NCBI RefSeq assembly: GCF_011386835.1
Contig: NC_088792.1
Span: 217,406,394-217,470,393, forward strand
Length of the DNA stretch: 64,000 nucleotides
Direction: 5' to 3'
Origin: Chrysemys picta bellii
Taxonomy: Eukaryota; Chordata; Testudines; Emydidae
The notes under the pieces are model-generated. The model was not told the DNA's origin. It saw nothing but the letters and a program-made list of their open reading frames with translations, and made no database searches. Positions 1 through 11,095 of the stretch are shown here, one piece after another; the first letter of the stretch is position 1; each line of letters starts with the position of its first letter. The translations under genes and the position numbers were made by a program.

Positions 1-760
1 GTGTCAGTGTCATTGGGTAGCAATGTGTGTTGGTGTGTGTGTGATTATGACTGTGTGTGTCAGTACTGGTGTGTGTGTAGTAATGTGCATGGGTCAGTTT
101 CACTGCATGTCAGTGTCATTGGGTGTCAATATGTGTTGGGGGTGGGTGTTATTATGACTGTGTCAGTACTGGTGTGTTGGGGTGTCAGTGTCAGTCTATT
201 GGGGGTGTCAGTGTCACTGCGTAGCAGCGTGTGTTGGGGATCAGTGTTTATCAGTATTAGGGTGTCAGTGTCTCTAGGTAACAATATGTGTTGGGGGGGT
301 GTCAGTATCACTGGGTTGGGGTGTCAGTGTCACAGGGTAGTGGTATGTGTTGGGGTGTCAGTATATCGGTGTTAGGGTGTCAGTGTCACTGGGTAGCAGT
401 ATGTGTTGGGATGTCAGTGTGTCAGGGTTGGGGTGTCAGTGGGGTAGCAGTATGTGTTGGGGTGTCAGTGTGTCAGGGTTGGGGTGTCAGTGTCACTGGG
501 TAGCAGTATGTGTTGGGGTATCAGTGGGGTAGCAGTATGTGTTGGGGTGTCAGTGTGTCAGGGTTGGGGTGTCAGTGTCACTGGGTAGCGGTATGTGTTG
601 GGGTATCAGTGGGGTAGCAGTATGTGTTGGGGTGTCAGTGTGTCAGGGTTGGGGTGTCAGTGTCACTGGGTAGCAGTATGTGTTGGGGTGTCAGTGTGTC
701 AGGGTTGGGGTGTCAGTGTCACTCGGCAGCAGCACGTGTTGGGGTGTCAGCGTGGGTGGG
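1..760. repeat. G/T-rich minisatellite, 56-bp unit
   Basis: The stretch is built from degenerate copies of a roughly 56-bp unit containing GTAGCAGTATGTGTTGGG, GTGTCAGTGTGTCAGGG and GTGTCAGTGTCACTGG. From about 380 the copies are almost identical. Between about 500 and 630 they alternate with a 28-bp half unit (GTAGCAGTATGTGTTGGGGTATCAGTGG type), giving an 84-bp higher-order period. The left part is more diverged and the array starts before the window. The plus strand is strongly G/T-biased, so open frames here are repeat artefacts, not genes. Confidence 0.93.
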
Positions 761-829
761 TGCCTTTCTATGGTCCTGCATCTCTCCAGGCTGCTGCCCA
801 TCCAGGTGCTGCTGCTGCACACACAGTCT

Positions 830-1530
830 CCATGGGAACTCGAGTGGCCGCGGCACGGTGGGGGGCGGGGAGGAGGAGGATGCGCTCAGCTTTCTGCTGC
901 TGCTGCCGGGCCTGCCCCAGCTCCGCTCCCTGCTCTGCCCCCCTCCCTCCCCAGCCAGAGACTCCACCAATCCGGAGAGGCGCCTCCGAGCCCTGCCGGC
1001 GCTGGAGGTATTTCAGTGTTACTATAGGAACAGGAGGGGTGGGAGGCAGGGAGAGCCTCCCCCCCACGCCGCCCCATAGGGCCCTGAGTGCCAGTCCGGG
1101 CCCTGAATCAATTAACCCAGCAGCCGCCGTGGCGGAGCCGGGAGGCGGGGGAGGCAGCCGCAGAGACGCAGCCAGAGCAGCATGGCCCCCGGCCCATCCT
1201 GTGTCTCGCTGCAGCCTCCGCAGCCGGCTCGGGCAGAGCGCAGCCTCCGCAGCGGGGCTCCAGCTGGCCCTGCCCCAGCGGCACACCCTGCAGCAGCGGG
1301 GACGGGGAGAGCGGGGCAGCTCCTTTCCTCCCCGCGGGGGAGCGGGGCCTGTGGCACAGATGCTGGGACGGGAAACCCTCGTGCCACACGGAGCCCCTTG
1401 GGGCGGACTTTCATGCCCTCCTTGTGCCACGGCCACGGCTTCTCCCGCAGTGTTACCCCGGGGGAGGAGCCCCCTTCCCCTCTCTAGGGGAGCCTTGGTC
1501 AGCCCCACACAAAGGCCGGCGACGTTACAC
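830..1530. promoter_or_regulatory. CpG island, gene unknown
   Basis: This block is sharply richer in G+C and CpG than the flanks. It contains GCCGCGGCACGG, GGGGCGGGG (GC box), a CCAAT at about 966-970 and repeated GCAGCCTCCGCAGC at about 1212 and 1240. Several overlapping open frames exist on both strands, as expected for GC-rich DNA. None resembles a protein I recognise, including the plus-strand frame starting at 1182. It lies inside the presumed NOL4 intron 1, about 17 kb downstream of the first coding exon, so it could be an internal promoter or an unrelated first exon. Confidence 0.6.
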
Positions 1531-1650
1531 TGCTGCTCCCCCTGATGTTACAGGGAGGGTCCCATTCCCAACCCCACTCCCACTCCTTTGTTTTAATGAG
1601 CGGCGCCCCCTGAGTGGGTCAGACCAACCTAGAGAAAACCACTAGAGCAG

Positions 1651-3226
1651 CCAGGCAGGGCATATGGCCCCCTTTTAAGCTGCCAGCACTAAGCTCTTTG
1701 ATTCACCCGGTCGTCTCTCTCTCCCAAGGTGTATGCTAAACACAGGGTGTGTGAGATCAGTTTCTAGGTTATTATCCGGCTGTTGAACGCACAGGCAGGG
1801 AGAGGTGCTTGTAGGGGACAAACGTTGTGTACTATGCAAGAGCTATCGTATAGGAACTATATTTTCAACAAGAAATCTGGACTGTACCTAGCTTAGGAAA
1901 CCCTATAGCACTTATTTACCGTACCATATGGCTATAGGGGGAGGGGAGGAAGAAATGTCTGCCAATTGCTAAACCAGTGGCAGATATATGTATTTCTCAG
2001 TTCATTCATTATATCCACAAGTCATAGTCACACATAATGAATGTTTCACAGGTAAGAAAAATAAAATTATTCCCATTAATTTCAATTGATAATTTAGGCA
2101 TCATAGATATTTGTTTATGGGAATTTCAAGGTTTTTACACCAATTAGGGTTGAGATGCTTTCCTCTTACTGTGTTTAAATGGCTCCAGAAAACACATCAA
2201 TATAACAAGTAAAGGTTTGTTCTTAATACCATGCTCAAAAGACAATAATTATAACACTCCCATTTTTATTTTATACACAAAAAATTAACCAGATTGAAAT
2301 TTGGTAATTGTTCCTGAATCATGTTCCTACTTCTGTTAATATCTATGCAGATCTTATAGTCATTTAAAGAATATATAGGATTTAGCTTTATTTTAAATGA
2401 TAAAATGTTTATGCTTGTAAAGAAAAAACATGTAGCATATGACCTTAGAGTATAGTACTAAAAATAAATTCAAAGGGGTATGTTAATGCAAAATTGAACA
2501 TGCAAAAAGTTAGAAAATTCAGTTATGGTTCCCACAGCAACTATAGCTTGGCCACGGCACACACATGACAGAAGCAATATTTTGGGGGCTGTGCTGTTAA
2601 ATATATGTTTTAATATGACTAAGTTAATGTTGCGATAGTAATCTTAACCTTTGAATTTCCTGCAGAACTTCTCTCTTCTTGTCAGTATTTCCTTAGTCTT
2701 GTCTGGGTTCAGCATTAGCCAGCCAGGTGTAAATTTTGAGTAAATTATTGAGAATGCTGGGAGATGGTGCTGTTTACCTTTGACATAAAGAGATGGTGTT
2801 GCCTATATACTATTCATACTTTAGCCCATGTTGTTTAAATGTAAATCAGCATATTTACCAAAATTTTGTACATGATGAGAGCTCTTCCAGTGGTTAAAAA
2901 ATAGATGTTGAATAACAGGAAGAGATAACTGATCCTTGCTGAATAATATGGGGGAGAGGAATAGTTGCCCATAATGATCCTCTGGTTCAGTTTGAGAGAA
3001 AGAACCTGAACCATTTAAGGGCATTCACGTTTGAGGTTTCTTTTCGGGATGGGCATATTTGGTATCCAGTGTCATAGGTACATCATGAAGAGTACAGATG
3101 TATTTTCTTTGTCTCTTGGCAGCAAGAGATCTTCTCCCTACTTTACAGAAGCCCTTAGCACATGGCCAGGGAGCCACGACTGACTCAGCTGTACGCAGCA
3201 GAATCCTAATCTGCTTCCAAAGAGTT
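1651..3226. other. AT-rich intronic stretch, nothing recognised
   Basis: No convincing open frame, RNA gene or repeat end was recognised. It falls from the CpG island into ordinary AT-rich sequence. Confidence 0.5.
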
Positions 3227-3238
3227 CCAAATGTGACT

Positions 3239-3366
3239 TGCATCTGAAGAATTGAGGTTCTTACCCACGAAAGCTTATGCTCCCAATACTTCTGTTAGTC
3301 TTAAAGTGCCACAGGACCCTCTGTTGCTTTTTACAGATTCAGACTAACATGGCTACCCCTCTGATA
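3239..3366 (-). repeat. SINE-like element, full-length copy
   Basis: Read on the minus strand it starts GTATCAGAGGGGTAGCC, continues through GTTAGTCTG, an internal A5 tract, and GCATAAGCTTTCGTG, and ends TTCAGATGCA. It is flanked by about 12-bp imperfect direct repeats, CCAAATGTGACT (3227-3238) and CCAGATGTGAAT (3367-3378). That fits a retroposed insertion. Two more copies in this window (21318 and 50692) share the head but fold back on themselves. I recognise it as a common dispersed repeat of turtle-like genomes but cannot name the family. Confidence 0.75.
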
Positions 3367-3565
3367 CCAGATGTGAATAGAATCACTGTAAAATGGCTCA
3401 AGCCCTCTGTGGTGTGGAAGCTGGGTGCTCCTGAAAATCTGACCCTGTATATTCTTTAAAAAGTAATGAAAATGCTGACAGCCAAATACTATTGTGGTAA
3501 TGTATAGTATTATGAGCAAGTTACTGCCATTTGTATTACCACCTAGAATTTTTAGAAGTATTAGT

Positions 3566-3634
3566 GCCCAATTCTGCTTTTATTGAAATCAGTGGGATTT
3601 TGATATTGACTTCAGTAGGAACAGGATTGGGTCC
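3566..3634. repeat. Short foldback repeat (TTGACTTCAGTGGG type)
   Basis: Imperfect inverted repeat: GCCCAATTCTGC ... GAAATCAGTGGG, then TATTGACTTCAGTAGG ... ACAGGATTGGG. It belongs to a dispersed group also seen near 10.5, 16.0, 24.9, 37.0 and 61.7 kb. Confidence 0.55.
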
Positions 3635-4334
3635 TAAAACAGTAAATTTCAGATTACAATGGTATTGTTATTCAGTAATTCCTAAATTCAGTCATTCTGG
3701 CCTTAGAAATTTTATAAAATTATCATGCAAATGATTTCAACTAAAATCAGCATATTTACCATATTTCCACTCTCATCATGTACAAAATTTTGTTTAGATA
3801 AATAGACAGATAAATTATTGCTCCAGATGGTGGTGGGTGGATTGGACCTAATAGATTCTCCAGTTAATTGATTTTTTAAATTTTATTTTACAGTAGCCTA
3901 GATTTAGAAGCCCACTTGAAGATCTCCTCTTGAGTGCAGCTTAGGCTGCATCTGGTTACTCACCACAATAATATGCTTTCCAATCAAAGATCAAAAAATT
4001 AAAATGCAGGCAACTTAGTGGTGCAACTAACTAATGTTACACAAGTGTACTGATCCTACTCCCCATAGATGATACATACATTTGACACTTAGCTCTTGCA
4101 GTTGGGCTGGAATGCAAAATTAGAAGCAGCAGGCCTCAAGGTCTGGAAGTACAGACAGTGTAAAGAAACAAAAATCTATGGCTATTAGTAAATGACAGTT
4201 GGCAATTTGCAGGCAAAAATGACAAGAATTGAAGAAGAAAATGGGTAACACAACACATATCAAATGGGTATTAATGCTATTATCTCACTGTATCTGAACA
4301 TATTCCTAAACTACAAAGTGGTACGTAACCTTGT

Positions 4335-5884
4335 ATAACCTATCACTTAAATCACCTTCTGTACCAAGTCACTGCAGGACAAGTAATGTGACACCAATTT
4401 TTAAAAAGGTTCCAGAGGCGATCCTGGCAATTACAGGCCAGTAAGCCTAAGTTCAGTACCAAGCAAATTGGTTGAAACTACAGTAAAGAACAGAATTATT
4501 AGACACATAGATGAACATGGTTGTTGGAGGAAGAGTCAACATGGCTTTTGTAAAGGGAAATCATGCCTCATCATTCTATTAAAATTCTTTGAGGTCAACA
4601 AACATGGACAAGGATGGTCCAGTGGATATAGTGTTCTTGGACTTTCAGAAAGCCTTTGACAAGGTTCCTCATCAAAGGCTCTTAAGGCAAATAAGCAGTC
4701 ATGGGATAAGAGGGAATGTCCTCTCTTGGATCAATAACTGGTTAAAAGGCAGGAAACAAAGGGAAGGAATAAAATGGTCAGTTTTCAGAATGAAGAGAGG
4801 TAAATAGTGGCGTTCCCCAGGTGTCCCCCAGTACTGGGACCAGTGCTGTTCAACATATTCATAAATGATCTGGGAAAAGAGGTAAACAGTGAGGTGGCAA
4901 AATTTTCAGATGATACAAAATAACTCAAGATAGTTAAGTCCAAAACAGACTGCAAAGAGTTACAAAGGGATCTTACAAACCTGGTTGATTGGGCAACAAA
5001 ATGGCAGATGAAATTCAATGTTGATAAAGGCAAAATAATTTGAAATATGTTGAAAAACATAATCCCAATTATAGATACAACATGATGAGGTCAAAAGTAG
5101 CTGTTACCACTCAAGAAAGAGATCTTGGAGTCATTGTGGATAGTTTTCTAAAAATATCTGCTCACTGTGCAATGGCAGTCAAAAAAGCTAAGAGAATTTT
5201 AGGAACCATTAGGAAAGCGATAGATAATAAGACAGAAAATATCATAATGCCACCATATAAACCCCTGGTACTCCCACACCTGGAATAGTTTGTATTTCTG
5301 ATAGCCCCATCTCAAAAAAGATATATTGGAAATGGAAACGGGCAACAAAAATGAATGTGAGGAGAGACTAAAAAGCCTGGGACTGTTCAATTTGAAAAAG
5401 ACAAGAGCAGATATGATTGAGGACTATAAAATCATGAATGGTGTGGAGAAAGTGCATAAGGAAGTGTTATTTACCCCTTCACATAACACAAGAACCAGGG
5501 GTTACTCAATGAAATTAATAGGCAGCAGGTTTAAAACAAACAGAAGGAAGTACTTCTCCACAGAATGCACAGTCAATCTGTGGAACTCATTGCCTGGGGA
5601 TGTTGTGAAGGCCAAAACTATAACTGGGTTCAAAAAAGAATTAGATAAGTTCATGGAGGATAGGTCCATCAATGGCTATTGGCCAAGATGATCAGGGATG
5701 CAACCCAGTGCTCTGGGTGTCCCTAGGCCTCAGACTGCCAGATGCTTGGACTGGACGACAGTTAGTTAATTGCCCTGTTCTGTTCATTCTCTTTGAAGCA
5801 TCTGGCATTGACCGCTGTCAGAAGACAGGATACTGGGCTAGATGGATCATTGGTCTGACCCAGTATGGTCATTCTTATGTTCTT
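4335..5884 (+). mobile_element. CR1-like LINE, 3' part, multiply broken
   Basis: Translated pieces give reverse-transcriptase blocks in order. A fragment with SQHGFCKGKSC lies at about 4530-4570 and DIVFLDFQKAFDKVPHQRLL at about 4625-4690. A catalytic block FSDD (usually FADD) lies near 4905, and TTQERDLGVIVDSFLKIS at about 5105-5160. A C-terminal part with [15 protein letters not shown] is at 5326-5691. Stops and frameshifts separate them, so no intact protein remains. The 3' end (GCTAGATGGATCATTGGTCTG ... ATTCTTATGTTCTT) is the terminal signature of a reptile CR1-like subfamily. It aligns with the copy at 27204-28718, and the left boundary is set by where that similarity starts. Confidence 0.85.
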
Positions 5885-8800
5885 AAAGTATATCTCATGT
5901 TTATATTCAGGTTTGCACATGTGTGTAAAGAAAAAAAACTTTTGAGTATTAGCAGCAAATACATTCTAGTTAGCTATGAATTCGCTATGATGATGGGTGC
6001 TACACTAATGTATAAAATAAATAATACTGCATTGTTGAGTAATAAACTGTACTTAGAAATAAGATGTGGCAGCATTCATTGTTAGAAGGGCAAATTTCTG
6101 CAGAAAAATCTTTAGTGAAAAATGGAAAACTTAATTTTCCCCTCTATTTTCAGTGGTTAGGTAGTTGATAATTTATGATTGCTCTGTTTGCAGGTAGCAT
6201 TGTATGCTGGGCTTCATAAACTCTGAGGCTAAAGACCAATAGCCCAAAATATGGAAAACTTCCTTACTTTTTACCTCATTTACTTTATAACTCATTACCT
6301 TAATTACTATTATTCTGAATTTGGTACTGTTTGCCATTGGAGCTGCTGTTGCAAAAGCCGTGGAAGAGGGAGAATAGAAAACTTTTAAAATAAACAGAAA
6401 AAATGTGTGTGAGGAGAATGTTTACTTGGAAAGGTGAGAAAAAACTATGTTTCATGTGCTTCAATGCAGGTAAAGTTCAAAAGTCTAAAGCCAATGAACT
6501 ATTCTCCAACTCAGACCCTCTCGAACAATCAGTGTGAGGATTTTCATAAATAAGAAGTAAGTATACACTTCATTGTGATTGGCTGAGACAGTTACAGTAG
6601 AATATGTTATAAGCAACGAATAAAGGCCATATTCAGGAGTGGTGTGAGCTACAAGTCAGTGAGGTCACTCAGGATTACATCAAAGCTAAATTTGCCTGTA
6701 AGTGTGCACTGAAATGAATGACATAAAATCAAACCCCTTTAACCATGTGGTACATACATTTATTAGACAATATCCCCTCACATCGGAATATTTTATGGCA
6801 AGGTAAGTAGGGTAATTATAGTTAAATTAATCTTAAAAATATAAAATAAGGAATTTTATTTTAATAGATCATGTTGACACCTTGCTTCACTATCCAATCT
6901 GCCACCAGCACTCATTGATATCAATGGACTTATGCATGGAGTAAGCATGGTATACTACTCATAGGTGAACTTCACCCCAGGCAGAGGATCAGTACTAGGC
7001 CTATTCATCACTAAAGACCTACAAAAGACCCCAAAGTAGGGTGCATAATCCTGGTGCTATGAAGTTATTTATATGCTTGTGATAGCCCTCTCCCAGTGGT
7101 GAATTTCACCCCATGCAAATAAGGGTGGCAGAATTGGGCCCTTAGTAACAGTTTACCCAAATTCATCTTCTTCCCCAACTTCTTACAGTTACAGTTCCTT
7201 AATTATTCCATATGTCCTCCTCTGGCTTGCTCACTGCTCCTACTAAGTGAGTTTCATTAAAAGATTAATGAGTTATTATAACCTAAACAAATACATTCCA
7301 CTTTGTTTATTGCCTACTTTCAAACTGCAATGGATGGTGCTAGTTGTTAATTTGTTAAATGCTTATATAAAAAATCACAGATGTTGCTAATATCACATCT
7401 CAATATTTATGAAAAAACAGTTTTCTGTAAATATAGAAAAATCAGTAATTACCAATGGAATTATTTGGTAAAATTCCCAGATAGATAAATAATTATCAGA
7501 AAAGCTAACTTAATCTATTACAATTCTAGAAAAATTAAAAAAAAAACCCTTCCTAATATTCGTAAACATGAAGCTAGCTCACTATCTCCTGTTTAAGAAC
7601 ACATTTTCCCACTCTTTTTTCAAAATAGTCTCCATGGTTAAAGTAGACAGGGATGCAGCTAAAGTAGTATTTACAGTTGCATTACTTCATTATCACACTC
7701 CTGACCCTAAATCCAGATGTATTCTTTGCAAAATTAGAATGTTCTGGAGAGAACAACATTGGTGTTTGCTACACAGAAGAGCAGCTAGGGAGGAAAAATG
7801 TATACTTTATTTAGAGGTGGAAAACTTTGGTTTATATTTTTAAATGCACATTTAATTCCTTAAATGCACATCATGAGCCAAAGTTCTCTCTCAGTTACAC
7901 CAATCCAAACTGCCTGTAGCCAGTATGGTTGCACAGGTAAAACCAACAGAAGAATTTGTCCCAATATTTATTACAAGGACAAATGGGCAGAAATATAGTC
8001 CCCAAATGAATTTGCATTATACATCTTGTTAAAACTCTGATGATTTTGGCAATGATCATAGCCTCTTGATGTTGTGTGTCCCTACAGACTTATTTTGTGT
8101 TAGAACCTTGTTGGGAAATCCTAAATCCAGGCAAAAGGGGGTAAAAATACTTCTTGGAGTTCTGTCTGTCTTTCTCAGGGTTTTGCACTGGCACCTACCA
8201 CCATAGTATGTGAGTGAAGGATCTGTTAATAGAAAGTGTGACAACTGAAGGGTTTGAATGTTTGCTCTGATTAGAATTCTTTTATACATATGGGAACAAT
8301 GGCTGTAGAATTTGTTGAGTTACTTTTATAAAATGATAGAAAGCTACCAGAAGAGGATATGAAAAACTATCAGTTTCTCCAGTGAAGAGAGAATAGCATG
8401 AGTTTTGTACTTACTTTTCCCCCTATTGTATATAGAAAAGTGTAATGGACATGTCATATAAACGCACACCTACATCCCATATTTCCTTCAGATACCTGGG
8501 TTATCTACCACCATGGAAAAGACCCCACACTGCCATCTAGAAATCATCTTTCATTTGAATGAGGTAATTGTGTCTAGTGTTTGCCATTTTTTTCACAAAC
8601 AATCCTGGTCTGGTTCCTGTCCTTTTCCTGTCATCTTAGTAATAATTAAATAATATTTCAGCACCAACGAAATATGCTAGCACGGCAGCTCTGCAAAAAA
8701 AGTTTAGGTGGAAATACCATATATTACCGTTAATCAGAGGTGGAGGAACATTTGCTTTGAAGGGGTGGTTGATCATAAACTTTTTGCCCGAGTCATTATC

Positions 8801-8904
8801 AATGTCACTGTGAATTGACCCACATAGGGTATTGCCAGAACATTACAGCTAACACCTCTTTTCCTCCTCTAGACTAATATCACTTCAGAAACAAATACAC
8901 AGGA
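5885..8904. other. AT-rich intronic stretch, nothing recognised
   Basis: No open frame above about 90 codons and none resembling a known protein. I saw no RNA gene or complete transposon. Confidence 0.5.
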
Positions 8905-8960
8905 ACTGCCATACTGGAACTGACCAGTGATCCATCTAGTCCTTGTTGCCATGGCAGCCT
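8905..8960 (-). mobile_element. CR1-like LINE 3' tail fragment
   Basis: GAACTGCCATACTGGAACTG followed by ACCAGTGATCCATCTAGTCC is the reverse complement of the 3' terminus of the LINE at 4335-5884. It is a severely 5'-truncated copy. Confidence 0.6.
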
Positions 8961-10497
8961 ATACAACATGTTTCCAGGGAAAATAGTAAAATAAATCCCC
9001 AAACAAAACATAATATATCCGGGCAAAATTACACAGTACTATGCCATGGAATGATTTTATTCTCTAACCTCAGCCAATATCAGCATATGTACATGAAACC
9101 TACTAGCTGAGGATTAAACCTACTAGTAGAGATAGATCTGAAATGAAAGAATGAAGGAGGGAGCCACCAGCATTCTGCAACAAGAAACCCAGACTATAAG
9201 AGAGGGAAATGGAAGGGCGCTGGGAGTTTACGAGAAGCTACAGGTTAGTTATAGATTTGTCTAATAGTCCTTCCTTTTACCGATTCTACAGGCCATAGTG
9301 TGGCTGACCGTGGTGGAGCTCATTGGGAGAAGACAGAAAAAGACACCTCCCTCTCTGCAATGTCAAGGACTGCTTCAGGTTAATGTTATCACTGATACTA
9401 GCAACCCAAAAGGAGGATGGGAGAAACAGGATGAAGGTGGGACCATGATCTTGTCCTTTGCTCTGCCCCAATCAGCAGAGCAGAACTGGCACAAAGGGAG
9501 TGCAGGTTGCACCTCTCCAAAGAGTACCGGGAGCTGCCACTCCACTGTATTATCCGCAATAGAAATTTTGATTGAGTCAGTCAGAATTCCTGCAGGAGCT
9601 GCAGTGCAGACTTTCTACCCAACTTCCAGAGATTTAAAGCTACGGTCTAGGCCTGTATTTGCTACTTTTTAATGTCAGTTGTCACATATTCCTGTCTGAT
9701 GGAATAGCATCTGACTGGCCATCTCTACACTATCTATTGATAGCTATTCACTATCTAATGTACTCCCATCATATTTTCTTTTAACCTTTGCCTTTCAAAA
9801 TTATATAATTCTAGTCATTTTAATTTTTCCTCTTTTGGAAGTATCCATGTCTTTAATTAGTTTTGTTGACTTATCTGGACTTTTTTTAATCTCTTCTATA
9901 TCCCTTTAGAGAAGAGGTAACCAAATTGAACACATTATTAAAATCAAGAGTATACCACTGAATTAATAAGCAGAATATCATTTCCATATTAGTCTCTATC
10001 CCCTTCTTAACACAGTCTAACAGCTTCTTTTTTTTACTCCTACTATGCATTAAGAAATAGAAATATAGAATAGTTCCTAGATATTTTCCCTAAGAAGTTA
10101 CACATAATCTAGCAACCTCAGGTGTGTCCAAAAACTTTCAATTGTTTCTTTCAATGATTAAAGGGCAATGACACACTATGTGAATTACCTTCCACTAGTC
10201 TAGAGTAAATTTCATCTGAAATATTTCTTATTTTTCTACTTTTTATGGTACTTCTTTTTTCTCCTCCCAGTGCTCCCTAGCTGACTAACCTAAATAATTT
10301 GCATGTCTGTTCCCCACCAAATGTTGACAACCTTGCTATTCACCTGTCTTCCAAATCATTATATATACTGAACTCCATTCCTACCATTATTAATCACTTC
10401 CCATGCTGAAAATTGCCATTTATTCCAATCCTTTGTTTCCCATATCTTAACCAGCATTCAGTCTTTAGTCTTTTTTGTCTCTTATGCCATCATTACC
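8961..10497. other. Intronic stretch, nothing recognised
   Basis: A 124-codon plus-strand frame (9298-9672) is the longest. Its product has no recognisable motif and a composition consistent with chance. Confidence 0.45.
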
Positions 10498-10572
10498 AAG
10501 GATCCAATCCTGCTCCCACGAAAGTCAATATCAGACTCATTTTGAGTTCAGTGGAACAGACTCAGGCCCTAA
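10498..10572. repeat. Short foldback repeat
   Basis: GGATCCAATCCTGCTCCCAC ... AAAGTCAATATCAGACTC, then GAGTTCAGTGGAACAGACTC. It has the same head-to-head layout as the repeat at 3566 and is more diverged. Confidence 0.4.
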
Positions 10573-11014
10573 GTTTCATCTTCTGAATTATTTTATAACA
10601 AGACTTGACAGTCTAAAGTTATATACATCGGTTCCATATTGTGTTAACTCAACGAATTCTAACAGGCTAGAGAAATATAATTAACCCTTGCAGAAGCCTT
10701 GCTGGTTTATATCAATCGTGTTATGCTCATCTAAGGACTTAACAACTCTGTAATGATTTTCTTACTGTTTCTTTTCTGGTATTGAAATACAGCTCACATG
10801 TCTATCATTTCTATGAACATCCTTGCCGCTTTTTTATAGATTTTTGGCCACCCCCTAGTATCATAGCTGTTTTAATGGCAAATGATAAATGTTAATATTT
10901 TAATTACTTCATTCTTTAATTCTTCAGAACTCTTGGATTTGTACCAGTCCTGGTGATTTACTGCAATTTATCTTGAGTTGTCCCATCACCTCTTCTAATT
11001 ATACCTCTATTTCT

Positions 11015-11095
11015 ATCAGTGCCTCAGTTTCATTACCTATAAAGTGTAATCCGGGGATAAGTACTTCCTCATCATTTACAGTGGGGAAGCCTTTG
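11015..11095 (+). repeat. MIR/CORE-SINE-like fragment
   Basis: AGTGCCTCAGTTTCATTACC followed by TATAAAGTGTAATCCGGGGA matches the conserved middle of MIR-type SINEs (GCCTCAGTTTCC...TGTAAAATGGGGAT). It is short and diverged. Confidence 0.5.

Noticed and set aside
768..1508. 246-codon minus-strand open frame
   Set aside because: Low-complexity Pro/Ala/Arg product in a CpG island, overlapping equally long frames on the other strand.
595..1545. 316-codon plus-strand open frame spanning the minisatellite and CpG island
   Set aside because: It starts inside a stop-poor tandem repeat and continues through GC-rich DNA with open frames on both strands. No recognisable domain.
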